Source of the DNA: Stenotrophomonas maltophilia
GTDB taxonomy: Bacteria; Pseudomonadota; Gammaproteobacteria; Xanthomonadales; Xanthomonadaceae
Length of the DNA: 64,000 nt
Assembly: GCF_006974125.1 (NCBI RefSeq)
Contig: NZ_CP037858.1
Location: 1,860,001-1,924,000, forward strand
Reading direction: 5' to 3'
The position numbers were made by a program, and so were the translations under genes. This document shows, in pieces, positions 46,905 to 57,585 of the stretch. The stretch's first letter is position 1; every line of letters starts with the position of its first letter. The notes under the pieces were generated by a model, which had not been told where the DNA came from, ran no database searches, and worked only from the letters and a program-made list of their open reading frames with translations.

Positions 46905-47324
46905 TCATCCCTTCTTGATGACGGTCCGCTTGCCGATGCTGCTGGTCTTGCCGGCGGTCGGCCTGGCCAGGCCAGGAATCAGGAAATCGGTGGCCTTGTG
47001 GCCCATCGACACCTTGGACGCCAACCAGCGCGGCATGCGCCCGCGACCGGTCCAGGTCAGGCGCTTGTATTCCGGGTCGCGATACTTGGGCGCGATTCTG
47101 CCGGATTTACGGCGGGCGGGTTTGCGGGCGGGCGCAGGTGTTTCCGAGGCTTCGCCACCGAAGAGTTCTTCGAGGGTGTAACCGGCTTCGGCCGCGGCGG
47201 CCTTCAACATCCGCCGCACCGCGCTGGCCGGACGGCGGCTGGAAATGAGCTGTTTCCGCTGTTCAGCGGCAACCACCAAGGCGCCCAGCTCCCGAAGGCT
47301 GAGCGATTCAATATCGATCGTCAT
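46905..47324 (-). CDS. H-NS-family nucleoid protein
   Basis: This is 139 residues from the ATG at 47324. The N-terminal helices for oligomerisation (MTIDIESLSLRELGALVVAA) lead to a basic linker (RKPARRKSGR) and the C-terminal DNA-binding motif YKRLTWTGRGRMPRWLA. This corresponds to the H-NS TWxGRGRxP signature that inserts into AT-rich minor grooves. An extra basic tail ends GKRTVIKKG. Related xanthomonad proteins (XrvA-like) act as global silencers. It is encoded alone, divergent from doxX. Confidence 0.88.
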   Translation of the reverse strand: MTIDIESLSLRELGALVVAAEQRKQLISSRRPASAVRRMLKAAAAEAGYTLEELFGGEASETPAPARKPARRKSGRIAPKYRDPEYKRLTWTGRGRMPRWLASKVSMGHKATDFLIPGLARPTAGKTSSIGKRTVIKKG

Positions 47325-47442
47325 GGTGGAAAGGTCTCCTGCGGGCGGCCCGCTGTCAAGGCGCCTTGCCCGCTGCGTAGACACGGGCTTCACTGCCGGT
47401 GGGCTCCGATCGCCTTCGCCAGCCATCTCCGAGGAACCCGAC

Positions 47443-47835
47443 GTGAGCAACTCACCGCATTCGCTCGCCTACCTGCTTGCGCGCATCCTGCTGATGGCGC
47501 TGTTCCTGGTATCCGGCATCGGCAAGCTCGGCGACCTCAACGGTACCCAGGGCTACATGGAAGCGATGGGGGTACCCGGCATCCTGCTGTGGCCGACCAT
47601 CGCCTTCGAGATCGGCAGCGGCCTGTGCATCCTGCTGGGCTTCCAGACCCGGCTGGTATCGATCGTGCTTGCGGGCTTCAGCCTGGTCACCGCCTTCATC
47701 TTCCACCACAACGTTGCCGACCCGACCCAGCAGATCATGTTCCTGAAGAATATGGGGTTGGCCGGTGGGTTCCTGCTGCTGGCCTGCACCGGGGCTGGGC
47801 GATACAGCCTTGATGGGCGCGGGCGGCGTGGGTGA
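47443..47835 (+). CDS. DoxX-family membrane protein
   Basis: This is 130 residues from a GTG at 47443, with GAGGA seven bases upstream. Four TM segments and the DoxX signature ARILLMALFLVSGIGKLGDL, then GVPGILLWPTIAFEIGSGLC. DoxX proteins are small quinone-linked or stress-related membrane proteins whose function varies. Its stop is 3 nt from the stop of the convergent araC-type gene, so the two transcripts likely overlap. Confidence 0.87.
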   Translation: MSNSPHSLAYLLARILLMALFLVSGIGKLGDLNGTQGYMEAMGVPGILLWPTIAFEIGSGLCILLGFQTRLVSIVLAGFSLVTAFIFHHNVADPTQQIMFLKNMGLAGGFLLLACTGAGRYSLDGRGRRG

Positions 47836-47838
47836 TGT

Positions 47839-48837
47839 TCATTGCTGTGCGCGCCGCCTGATCCGGAAATGATTCCGGTAGGCCGAAGGGGACATGCCAA
47901 CGATGCTCTGGAATGCCTTGCGGAATGCGCTCACATCGTCGTATCCCAATGTCGAGGCCAGTTGTGCAACAGGGATATCGCCGAGCTGCAGCGCGTCCCT
48001 GGCCTTGGCCATCCTGACCTGCCGGATGTAGTCGGCAGGATTGAGTCCAGTGGCCTTCTGGAATCGCCGGATGAATGTTCTTTCGGTCAGGTGGGCACGC
48101 TCGGCCAGGGTACTCACCGTATGACGCAGCCCAGGCTCAGCGAGGATGGTTCGCTGGACAGCCAGCAGCGCTGCGTCATCGTGATCCAGCTTTGGCAGGA
48201 ATCCCTGCAACGGCCGCTGGTCCTGCCGGATCCCGTCACTGAGCATGAAGCGGGCTGTTGCCAGCATCACGCTGGAGCCCATCGTGCGATCAACGATCAA
48301 CAGGCCCAGATCATTCCACGCAAGGATCGCGCCTGACGTAATGACGTCGCCGTCATCGATGACGACGTTCTCGGTGGTCACCTGGACGTCGGTGTAGGTG
48401 CTGGCAAGCAGGCCTGCGAACGCCCAGTGCGTCGTGACCCGTCGCCGTGCAAGCAGGCCGGTCTGGGCAAGCACGAAAGCGCCCGCGCAGACGGAGCACA
48501 TGATCGTGCCGCCGGAATGGAGCGCCTTGAGCCACTGCGCCTCGTGTGGCATCGCGGACATGCGCTCAGGCATCGCCACACTCGGCGGCGAGATCACGAA
48601 GGCGGGGGCATTCACATCGCCGGGATCACTGTCCCAGCAACATTCCATGCGGGTCGATTGCGGGTTCCATTGCCAATGCGTCACCCGGATGAAGCACCGC
48701 CGGTCATCCTCGTGAGGATACGCCGCCCATTCATTCGCGATCCGGAACAGATCGGTCAGGCCGTGGACGGCCGCCATCTGGCAATCCGGGTAGATCAGCA
48801 GAGCAACTTCGATCCGCTTGTCAGTTTCGATACCCAT
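47839..48837 (-). CDS. GlxA-type regulator (DJ-1/PfpI domain plus AraC HTH)
   Basis: This is 332 residues from the ATG at 48837. The N-terminal half is a glutamine-amidotransferase-like fold: VALLIYPDCQMAAVHGLTDL, and the nucleophile-elbow-like SVCAGAFVLAQTGLL retaining a Cys. The C-terminal ~100 residues form a double AraC HTH (HTVSTLAERAHLTERTFIRR, then VAQLASTLGYDDVSAFRKAF). It diverges from an alpha/beta-hydrolase gene 201 nt away and is a good candidate for its activator. Confidence 0.88.
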   Translation of the reverse strand: MGIETDKRIEVALLIYPDCQMAAVHGLTDLFRIANEWAAYPHEDDRRCFIRVTHWQWNPQSTRMECCWDSDPGDVNAPAFVISPPSVAMPERMSAMPHEAQWLKALHSGGTIMCSVCAGAFVLAQTGLLARRRVTTHWAFAGLLASTYTDVQVTTENVVIDDGDVITSGAILAWNDLGLLIVDRTMGSSVMLATARFMLSDGIRQDQRPLQGFLPKLDHDDAALLAVQRTILAEPGLRHTVSTLAERAHLTERTFIRRFQKATGLNPADYIRQVRMAKARDALQLGDIPVAQLASTLGYDDVSAFRKAFQSIVGMSPSAYRNHFRIRRRAQQ

Positions 48838-49038
48838 GAATGTCACCTCCACCAATTTCAATTGATACAGCGCTACCCAAGAATGGATTCGGGCGGAGTG
48901 ATGGCCGCCCCAGCATAGAAGGAATCGCGTGCCTGGGGCCACTCCCGCGACACGCACCGTCAGCGTCCCTGCTCCTGCACCGATGCAGGTCGCCGCGACG
49001 CAGGACGTTCTCCAAACCCAACAGCGAGGAACCTTGAA

Positions 49039-49869
49039 ATGGCTACGGTTACCACCAAAGACGGCGTCGAGATCTTCTACAAGGACTGGGGTCCGCGCGA
49101 CGCCAAGGTCATCCATTTCCATCATGGCTGGCCGCTCACCGCCGACGATTGGGACGCGCAGATGCTGTTCTTCGTCAACAAGGGCTATCGCGTGGTCGCG
49201 CATGATCGCCGCGGTCACGGCCGCTCCAGCCAGGTATGGGACGGGCATGACATGGACCACTATGCCGACGATGTTGCCGCCGTGGTCGAGAAGCTGGGCA
49301 CCCAGGGCGCCATGCATGTGGGCCATTCCACCGGCGGCGGCCAGGTGGTGCGCTACATCGCCCGCCATGGCGAGAAGAATGTCTCCAAAGCGGTGTTGAT
49401 CAGCTCGGTGCCCCCGCTGATGGTCAAGACCGCGGCAAACCCGCAGGGCACGCCCAAGGAGGTCTTCGACGATTTCCAGGCCCAGCTGGCGGCCAACCGT
49501 GCGCAGTTCTACCACGACGTACCGGCGGGCCCCTTCTACGGCTACAACCGACCCGGTGCGAAGCCTTCGGACGCGGTGATCTGGAACTGGTGGCGGCAGG
49601 GCATGCAGGGCTCGGCCAAGGCGCACTACGATGGCATCGTTGCCTTCTCGCAGACCGATTTCACTGAAGACCTGAAGGGTATTTCCATTCCGGTGCTGGT
49701 GATCCACGGCGATGACGACCAGGTGGTGCCGTATGCCGACTCCGGCGTCCTTTCCGCGAAGCTGGTGAAGAACGGCACGCTGATCACCTACGAAGGTGCA
49801 CCGCACGGTATTCCGACCACGCACGCAGACCGGATCAATGCCGACCTGCTGACGTTCCTGGAAAGTTGA
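49039..49869 (+). CDS. Non-haem chloroperoxidase-like alpha/beta hydrolase
   Basis: This is 276 residues and starts MATVTTKDGVEIFYKDWGPR. The oxyanion motif is HFHHGWPLTADDW. The nucleophile is in MHVGHSTGGGQVVRYIAR (Ser ~98), the Asp in VIHGDDDQVVPY and the His in EGAPHGIPTTH. The GHSTGGG elbow marks the cofactor-free haloperoxidase/perhydrolase group, which really are esterases that can form peracids. It diverges from a GlxA-type regulator gene. GAGGA precedes the ATG, and a 14-bp hairpin follows. Confidence 0.92.
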   Translation: MATVTTKDGVEIFYKDWGPRDAKVIHFHHGWPLTADDWDAQMLFFVNKGYRVVAHDRRGHGRSSQVWDGHDMDHYADDVAAVVEKLGTQGAMHVGHSTGGGQVVRYIARHGEKNVSKAVLISSVPPLMVKTAANPQGTPKEVFDDFQAQLAANRAQFYHDVPAGPFYGYNRPGAKPSDAVIWNWWRQGMQGSAKAHYDGIVAFSQTDFTEDLKGISIPVLVIHGDDDQVVPYADSGVLSAKLVKNGTLITYEGAPHGIPTTHADRINADLLTFLES

Positions 49870-49877
49870 CCATGAAG

Positions 49878-49910
49878 GGTCCGGGAAGTGCTTCAGGCAC
49901 TTCCCGGACC
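49878..49910 (+). terminator. Strong hairpin after the haloperoxidase gene
   Basis: GGTCCGGGAAGTGC (49878-49891) pairs perfectly with GCACTTCCCGGACC (49897-49910) across a 5-nt loop, 8 nt after the stop. There is no T-tract. The stop of the antisense fragment at 49893 lies in the loop. Confidence 0.75.
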
Positions 49911-50096
49911 ATCCGGCAGGCGGATTCCATTGGCGGCAACGAACGCACGCGACGCATGCCAATAGGCCTGTGGCGGTGTCTGCAGCCCCGGCAGTGACCA
50001 GTACTCCTCGATGTGCAGTACGCTCATCACATCGGCCCATGCAGCGCGCGCATCGTGGACACGCATGCGCCAGCGGTGATGCGGGGGGTAATACGT
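49893..50096 (-). pseudogene. In-frame continuation of the 50097-50540 gene after an amber codon
   Basis: Directly after the TAG that ends the neighbouring gene, the same frame stays open for 67 codons to a TGA at 49893. It encodes plausible protein (MRVHDARAAWADVMSVLHIE, then EYWSLPGLQTPPQAYWHASR) with high-GC third positions. No ribosome site was seen for separate translation from its ATGs. It may be the 3' part of a gene split by a nonsense mutation, a readthrough extension, or a remnant of a different gene. Confidence 0.4.
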
Positions 50097-50540
50097 CTAG
50101 TGCTCAAGCGCCTGCCGCCGTGCCTGCTCTTCGGCAACGCCTGCGTACTGGATCAGCGTCCAGGCATGCATGTGGCGCGCGTGCGCAAGCGCACCAAGAC
50201 ACTCGTCCTCATCAAGCAAGGGAACCGCCTCACCGCGGGCCAGGCACAACGCATCCGACTCGGTGTCGTACGCCAGCGACGGCTGCGCCAGTTCCGGGTT
50301 CTGCTGCCAGTACCCTTCGCCCAACACATGCAGCATCGCCCAGTGCCAGGGCTCGTCGTGGAAGAGCAGTGCGTGCTCGTACTCGCGGCCGGAGGCCTGG
50401 TCGGGATAGCGTTGGCGTGCGTGTTCGATTGCCAGCGCTTCGGGAATCTGACCGTGCTGCATCAGACACCAGGCAAACAGATGCCGGCTGTCTTCAATCT
50501 CGGTGGTGAAGTCTTCCACCTCTGCGTTGGTGTCAGGCAT
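50097..50540 (-). CDS. Hypothetical cytoplasmic protein, 147 residues, possibly truncated
   Basis: This begins MPDTNAEVEDFTTEIEDSRH and is rich in Trp, His and acidic residues (HDEPWHWAMLHVLGEGYWQQ, HARHMHAWTLIQYAG). Two segments, LFAWCLMQHGQIPEA and HAWTLIQYAGVAEEQA, look like internal helical repeats. No signal or TM is present and no family is recognised. It ends at an amber codon after which the frame continues coding-like, so the protein may once have been ~215 residues. Confidence 0.6.
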   Translation of the reverse strand: MPDTNAEVEDFTTEIEDSRHLFAWCLMQHGQIPEALAIEHARQRYPDQASGREYEHALLFHDEPWHWAMLHVLGEGYWQQNPELAQPSLAYDTESDALCLARGEAVPLLDEDECLGALAHARHMHAWTLIQYAGVAEEQARRQALEH

Positions 50541-50628
50541 GTTCGATCCTTGTGTGCGGATCAGCTATAGCCGGAGCGGCGGGATGTACAGGCAGGCACC
50601 AATCCGCAGTCGATCGTGCGAGGTCGAT

Positions 50629-50704
<76 letters not shown>

Positions 50705-50766
50705 GGCGCAGCGTCACAGTGTAGTAGAGCCTGCGCTCGCTCGGCTACCCGGCAATCGCGAACAGC

Positions 50767-50789
50767 AGCCGAGCATGGCTCGGCTCTAC
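50767..50789 (-). repeat. SMAG palindrome between rpoD and tRNA-Ile
   Basis: AGCCGAGC, loop ATG, GCTCGGCT, then CTAC; on the minus strand this reads GTAGAGCCGAGCC..., the SMAG form. It lies between the rpoD terminator and the tRNA gene. Confidence 0.85.
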
Positions 50790-50816
50790 CGAAGAGCGGG
50801 CAAAGCGCAGGCACCC

Positions 50817-50848
50817 CAAAAAGAAAAACCCCGCAACAGGCGGGGTTT
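50817..50848 (-). terminator. Rho-independent terminator of rpoD
   Basis: On the minus strand AAACCCCGC (50840-50848) pairs with GCGGGGTTT (50826-50834), followed by TTCTTTTTGG. It is 29 nt beyond the rpoD stop. Confidence 0.9.
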
Positions 50849-50876
50849 CTCTCAACGCTTCAACAGCCGCTGGATA

Positions 50877-52730
<1,854 letters not shown>

Positions 52731-52773
52731 GTAGTGCTCGCGCCACCGGCTAGGGAGAAATAGGGAACGTAGC

Positions 52774-52782
52774 ATTATACCA
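52774..52782 (-). promoter_or_regulatory. Extended -10 promoter of rpoD
   Basis: On the minus strand TGGTATAAT occurs 44 nt before the rpoD start: TATAAT with the TGn extension. No -35 box resembling TTGACA is present at normal spacing, consistent with an extended -10 promoter. Confidence 0.6.
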
Positions 52783-52820
52783 GCCCGGGGCCCCGCCTGC
52801 CGGGCGGTGGTCCCGCAGGC

Positions 52821-53261
52821 TCAGGGCCGGAGAAGGAAGGTCACGGGACCGTCATTGACCAGGCTGACGACCATATGGGCACCAAATCGGCCCGTTTCCA
52901 CCCCTGGCGCGTGATTTTCACGACAGATCTCGACAAAACGATTGAACCCGCGTTCAGCCTCGTCCGGCGGCGCGGCCGTGGTGAAGCTCGGCCGCATGCC
53001 CGAACGGGTGTCGGCGGCCAGGGTGAACTGGCTGACCAGCAGCAGGCCGCCGCCGGTATCGCGCAGCGAGCGGTTCATCTTCCCGGCCTCGTCGGCGAAT
53101 ACCCGGTAGCCCAGCAGGCGCTCGGCCATCCGCCGCAGCTGGGCCTCGGTATCGCCCGGCTCCATGCCGACCAGGGCCAGCAGGCCGGGCCCGATCTGCC
53201 CCACGGCCTCATCGTCGACATGGACGGCGGCCTGGCTGACACGCTGGATCAGGACGAGCAT
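52821..53261 (-). CDS. dtd: D-aminoacyl-tRNA deacylase
   Basis: This removes D-amino acids wrongly attached to tRNA. The 146 residues are the family size. It starts [20 protein letters not shown]. The two active-site signatures are both present: [21 protein letters not shown] and [13 protein letters not shown], the latter containing the cross-subunit GPVT motif. It diverges from the acyltransferase gene with a 61-nt gap. Confidence 0.96.
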   Translation of the reverse strand: MLVLIQRVSQAAVHVDDEAVGQIGPGLLALVGMEPGDTEAQLRRMAERLLGYRVFADEAGKMNRSLRDTGGGLLLVSQFTLAADTRSGMRPSFTTAAPPDEAERGFNRFVEICRENHAPGVETGRFGAHMVVSLVNDGPVTFLLRP

Positions 53262-53322
53262 CGTGGGCTTCCAATGAACAGGGCCGGCCACGATAGCAGC
53301 GCCCTTGGCTAAACTGGCGCCG

Positions 53323-54243
53323 ATGAATCCGCAACGCAAAGCCCGGCTGGTCTACCGCGCCACCACCCTGTTCGCCCGCCTGCCCTGGCCGCTGCTGCGG
53401 GCGTTCGCGCGCGCCCTGGCATGGGCGTGGATCGCCCTCAATGCCCGGGAAAGCCGTGTCACCCGGCGCAACCTGGAGCTGGCCTACCCCGAGCTGGACG
53501 GCGCTGCCCGCGACCGGCTGCACCGGGAGCTGCTGCGCTCCACCGCCCTGCAGGCCATCGAAACCCTGCGCCTGTGGAGCCAGACGCCGGCCGACAACCT
53601 GCGACTGCACCTGAAGCAGCGCCATGGCGAGGCCCTGTACGACGCGGCGCTGGCCAGCGGCAAGGGTGTGATCGTGGCGGCCCCGCACTTCGGCAACTGG
53701 GAGCTGCTGAACCAGTGGCTGGCCTCGCGCGGGCAGATCGCCATCGTCTACAAGCCGCCGGAGGACGAGGCCAGTGATGCCTTCCTGCAGCTGGTGCGCG
53801 GCGGGCAGAACGTGCAGCAGGTGCGCGCCGAAGGCCCGGCCGTGCGCCAGCTGTTCAAGGTGCTCAAGGACGGCGGCGCCACCGGCATCCTGCCCGACCA
53901 GCAGCCCAAGGCCGGCGATGGCGTGTTCGTGCCGTTCTTTGGCGTGCAGGCGCTGACCATGACCCTGGTCAACCGGCTGGCCGAGCGCACGGGCGCCACC
54001 GTGCTCTATGGCTGGTGCGAACGCATCGGGCCGGACATGGAATTCGCCCTGCACATCGAGCCGACCGACCCCGCCGTGGCCGATCCGGACCCGCAGGTGG
54101 CCGCCACCGCACTCAATGCCGGCATCGAACGCATCGCCCGCCGAGACCCGGCGCAGTACCAGTGGACCTACAAGCGCTATACGCTGCGGCCACCGGGCAG
54201 CGACGAGGAAGACCCCTACGCGACCGAAGAGCATCCCCACTGA
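53323..54243 (+). CDS. Lysophospholipid/lipid A acyltransferase (LpxL/HtrB family)
   Basis: This is 306 residues from the ATG at 53323. One N-terminal TM-like segment ([16 protein letters not shown]) precedes the HX4E catalytic motif in [37 protein letters not shown] is the downstream conserved region. Such enzymes add a secondary acyl chain to Kdo2-lipid IVA at the inner membrane. LpxL and LpxM types cannot be told apart here. ribA follows 86 nt downstream. Confidence 0.9.
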   Translation: MNPQRKARLVYRATTLFARLPWPLLRAFARALAWAWIALNARESRVTRRNLELAYPELDGAARDRLHRELLRSTALQAIETLRLWSQTPADNLRLHLKQRHGEALYDAALASGKGVIVAAPHFGNWELLNQWLASRGQIAIVYKPPEDEASDAFLQLVRGGQNVQQVRAEGPAVRQLFKVLKDGGATGILPDQQPKAGDGVFVPFFGVQALTMTLVNRLAERTGATVLYGWCERIGPDMEFALHIEPTDPAVADPDPQVAATALNAGIERIARRDPAQYQWTYKRYTLRPPGSDEEDPYATEEHPH

Positions 54244-54329
54244 CGGCCCCCCGCCCAGGGCCTCCCGGTCCCTGCGACCGGCGGCCGCACCGCGTTGAAT
54301 TCAACGCCATCGCCCCCATAGAGACTGCG

Positions 54330-55466
54330 ATGTCCGCCTCCCCCGGTCCTGCCATGTCTGCTGCTTCTTCCCTGTTCGGCGATCCGGCCGCGATCCGCTG
54401 CGAGCGCGCGGTTGCCGAACTGCGTGCCGGTCGCCCGGTGCTGCTCCACGATGGCCAGGGCCAGCGCCTGGCGGTGATCGCACTGGACAGCGCCACGGCC
54501 AGCAGCTTCGCCGCCTTCGCCACTGCCGCCCGCGAACGCCACTATCTGTTCCTGACCGCCACCCGTGCCCGCGTGCTCGGCGTGGACGCACCGCAGGGCG
54601 CGCGCCTGCCGCTGAGCGGTGTGGCCTTCAATGCCCTGCCCTCGCTGGGCTACCTGCGCGAGCCCGGTCCAATGCCGGAAGGCTGGAGCGCGGGCGACGC
54701 CTTCGATGCCGGCGCGGTGGAGCTGGCCCGCCTGGGCCTGCTGCTGCCAGCGATGGTGGCCGTGCGCCTGGACGCCGATGACCACACCTTCGACGGTGCT
54801 GCCGAGGTGGCCCTGTGCGACCTGGCCGAAGGCGCAGCACATGCGGCCCACGACTACGAACTGGTAGCGCGTTCGCCGGTGCCGCTGCGCGACGTCGGCA
54901 TGACCACCTTCGCAGTCTTCCGCGGTGGCGTGGCCCAGCGCGACCAGGTGGCGATCATCGTCGGCGAACCGGACCTGACGGCCGTAGTGCCGGTGCGCGT
55001 GCATTCGTCCTGCCTGACCGGTGACCTGTTCGGTTCGCTCAAGTGCGACTGTGGCGACCAGCTGCGGCGCGGCCTGCGCAAGCTGAAGGAGCTGGGCGGT
55101 GGCGTGCTGCTGTACCTGGACCAGGAAGGCCGCGGCACCGGCATCGCCGCCAAGATGCGCGCCTATGGATACCAGCACGACGGCCTGGACACCATCGACG
55201 CCGATGCGCAGCTGGGCTTCGGTGCCGACGAGCGGCGCTACGGCAGCGCGGTGGCGATGCTGCGTGGCCTGGGCATTTCGCGCGTGGCGCTGCTCAGCAA
55301 CAACCCGACCAAGGCACAGCGCCTGCGCAATGCCGGCATCGAAGTGCTGGACTGCATTCCGGTCACCGGCGAGATCACTGCCGAGAACGAGAACTACCTG
55401 CGTACCAAGGCCGACCGTGCCGGCCACCTGCTGGATGTCGATGCACTGATCCAGGCTGCCCAGTAA
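54330..55466 (+). CDS. ribA: GTP cyclohydrolase II with extended N-terminal domain
   Basis: The C-terminal ~200 residues are RibA, which opens the ring of GTP in the first step of riboflavin synthesis. The three zinc cysteines are in HSSCLTGDLFGSLKCDCGDQ, followed by LYLDQEGRGTGIAAKMRAYG and LLSNNPTKAQRLRNAGI. The protein is 378 residues, almost twice the size of E. coli RibA. The first ~180 residues look like a degenerate partner domain, perhaps RibB-like, but without a clear RibB active site. No FMN riboswitch was seen in the 86 nt upstream. Confidence 0.9.
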   Translation: MSASPGPAMSAASSLFGDPAAIRCERAVAELRAGRPVLLHDGQGQRLAVIALDSATASSFAAFATAARERHYLFLTATRARVLGVDAPQGARLPLSGVAFNALPSLGYLREPGPMPEGWSAGDAFDAGAVELARLGLLLPAMVAVRLDADDHTFDGAAEVALCDLAEGAAHAAHDYELVARSPVPLRDVGMTTFAVFRGGVAQRDQVAIIVGEPDLTAVVPVRVHSSCLTGDLFGSLKCDCGDQLRRGLRKLKELGGGVLLYLDQEGRGTGIAAKMRAYGYQHDGLDTIDADAQLGFGADERRYGSAVAMLRGLGISRVALLSNNPTKAQRLRNAGIEVLDCIPVTGEITAENENYLRTKADRAGHLLDVDALIQAAQ

Positions 55467-55541
55467 CGCAGCCGACCTGCTACCGTCTGCGCGGTGCGGC
55501 CACGGCCGCTACCGCCCGCCCTGCTGCCTGACGGAGCCCGC

Positions 55542-56042
55542 GTGACCGACGCCTCGATTCCTGTACCACCCGCCACTGATTGGCAGGTACTGCCGCAACG
55601 CGCAGCCCGCCTGGCCGCACTGGAAGGAGCCTTTGGCGGCCTGTTCGTCCCGGGCCTGCCACTGGCGGCGGCGGCGTGGTTCTTCGATCTGCCCGGCAGC
55701 CTGTGGACCGCTGCAGCCGGGCTGCTGATGGGTGTGGCCTTTGGTGCATGGCTGGGCCATCGACGTCTGGTCCGCACCCGTTGGCGGCTGGACGCACAGG
55801 GCCTGGGCCTGCGCCGCGACCTCATGTGGCAGCTGGAAACGCGCATCCCGCTCTCGCGGGTGCAGCATCTCGATCTGCGCCGGGGCCCGCTGGAGCGCCG
55901 TGCCGGCCTGGCCACGCTGATCGTGCACACCGCCGGCACCCGCATGAGCGCGGTGACCGTGAGCGGCCTGGACGAAGCCGACGCCGAACGCCTGCGCGAC
56001 ACCCTGTCCCACCAGCTCGACCAGGACGCCGACGCCCTGTGA
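55542..56042 (+). CDS. PH-domain membrane protein, YdbS-like
   Basis: This is 166 residues from a GTG at 55542 preceded by GGAG. Two TM segments (GLFVPGLPLAAAAWFF, LWTAAAGLLMGVAFGAWL) precede a bacterial PH domain (bPH_2): RWRLDAQGLGLRRDLMWQLE, TRIPLSRVQHLDLRRGPLER. The stop overlaps the start of the next gene (GTGA), so translation is coupled. Function in this family is not defined; the partners are thought to form a membrane complex. Confidence 0.85.
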   Translation: MTDASIPVPPATDWQVLPQRAARLAALEGAFGGLFVPGLPLAAAAWFFDLPGSLWTAAAGLLMGVAFGAWLGHRRLVRTRWRLDAQGLGLRRDLMWQLETRIPLSRVQHLDLRRGPLERRAGLATLIVHTAGTRMSAVTVSGLDEADAERLRDTLSHQLDQDADAL

Positions 56043-57577
56043 GCCTGCCGCCCCCCCTGCCTGCACCGTTGCCCGCCGGTACCGAGGACCACCGGCTGCA
56101 CCCGTGGTCGTGGCTGTTCGTGCTGCTGATGCAGCTGCGCCACTACTTCCTGCCGCTGGTCGCGCTGCTGGTATTCGGCCAGCGCGGCGACCGCGATCCG
56201 ATGTGGGCGCAGCTGATTCCGCTGACGGCAATTGCCGCGCTGGTCCTGGTGTCGGTGCTGCAGTACCTCAGCTACCGCTACCACATCGGCAGCGATGCCA
56301 TCACCGTGCGCAGTGGCCTGCTGTCGCGCAACCGCCGCGAGATCCCGTTCGCCCGCATCCACAACGTGGAAGTACGGCAGAACCCGCTGCATCGCCTGTT
56401 CGGCGTGGCCGAGCTGCGCCTGGAGTCGGCCGGCGGTGTGCGCCCTGAAGCGGAGATGCGGGTACTGAAGCTGGACCAGGCACTGGCGCTGGAACGACTG
56501 GTGCGCCAGCGCGGGCAGGCACCGCAGGCCAACGACGCCGTCGACGTGCCGCCCATTGCCGACGTCGACAGCGAACACGTGCTGCTGCGACTGTCCAGCT
56601 GGGACGTGGTGCGCATGGGACTGCTCTCCAACCGCGGCTGGGCACTGGCGGTGGCCGCGTTCGGCGTGCTGTTCCAGACGGTGCCGCGGCCGGTGATGGA
56701 CGATGCCATCCAGCGCGGCGGCCGCGAGGCCTTCGGCTATGCCAGCCACCTGCATCCCGGCGTGACCGGCGCCTTCCTGCTGGTGGCGGCAGTCCTGCTG
56801 CTGGGCTGGCTGGCGCTGCGCGTGCTGTCAGTGGTGCTGACCCTGTTGCGTTACCACGGCTTCACCCTCGTCGAGCAGGACCGCCGCCTGACCGTGTCGG
56901 CCGGGATGCTCAGCCGCACCCGCAGCAGCGTCGCACGTCGGCGCATCCAGGCCTGGACCCTGCGCGAAGGCACCCTGCAGCGCTGGTTCGGGCTGCGCCA
57001 GCTGCGCATCGACAGTGCCGCCGGTGGCCCTTCGCGTGATGAGGACCGCGCCCTGCGCGAACTGGCGCCGCTGGCAACCCGCGAACACTGCACACGGCTG
57101 GTGCAGCACCTGCTGCCACAGCTGCACTGGCCGCCGACGCAATGGCAGTCCATTCCGCAGCGCGGCTGGTGGCGGCTGTGCCTGGGCGCGTTGCTGCTGG
57201 TACCGCTGCTGGCAATCGCTGCGCACTGGCGTTGGGGCCCCTGGGGCCTGGTCGTCCTGGCCTGGCTGCCGGTCGCACTGTTGGTCGCACACCGGCAGAT
57301 GGCGCGCATGGGCTGGTATCTGGACGAGCATTATGTGGCCGTGCGCGGCGGCTGGTGGAAACGCTGGTGGCGCTGGGCCGAGCTGGACAAGGTGCAGGGC
57401 CTGCGCCTGCAGCGTTCACCGCTGGACAAGCTGCTGGGCACCAGCAGCCTGCAACTGGATACCGCCGGTGCGCATGGCGACGTGGCACTCACCCTGCACC
57501 ATCTGCCGCAGGCACAGGCACAGCAGGCGATGGAGCAGCTGGCGGTGGCATTGGCGCGGCGCAAGCTGCGCTGGTAA
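56039..57577 (+). CDS. PH-domain membrane protein, YdbT-like, three bPH_2 domains
   Basis: This is 512 residues from a GTG overlapping the previous stop. It has three units, each a TM pair followed by a bPH_2 domain: YRYHIGSDAITVRSGLLSRN, RRIQAWTLREGTLQRWFGLR and LDEHYVAVRGGWWKRWWRWA mark their conserved parts. The product is the classic partner of YdbS (E. coli ydbST, Bacillus ydbST). Bacillus relatives help resist amylocyclicin-like peptides; the role here is unknown. Confidence 0.87.
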   Translation: MSLPPPLPAPLPAGTEDHRLHPWSWLFVLLMQLRHYFLPLVALLVFGQRGDRDPMWAQLIPLTAIAALVLVSVLQYLSYRYHIGSDAITVRSGLLSRNRREIPFARIHNVEVRQNPLHRLFGVAELRLESAGGVRPEAEMRVLKLDQALALERLVRQRGQAPQANDAVDVPPIADVDSEHVLLRLSSWDVVRMGLLSNRGWALAVAAFGVLFQTVPRPVMDDAIQRGGREAFGYASHLHPGVTGAFLLVAAVLLLGWLALRVLSVVLTLLRYHGFTLVEQDRRLTVSAGMLSRTRSSVARRRIQAWTLREGTLQRWFGLRQLRIDSAAGGPSRDEDRALRELAPLATREHCTRLVQHLLPQLHWPPTQWQSIPQRGWWRLCLGALLLVPLLAIAAHWRWGPWGLVVLAWLPVALLVAHRQMARMGWYLDEHYVAVRGGWWKRWWRWAELDKVQGLRLQRSPLDKLLGTSSLQLDTAGAHGDVALTLHHLPQAQAQQAMEQLAVALARRKLRW

Positions 57578-57585
57578 GCCATACA

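Noticed and set aside
54244..54329. FMN riboswitch before ribA
   Set aside because: Only 86 nt are available and none of the conserved RFN-element sequence blocks could be found.
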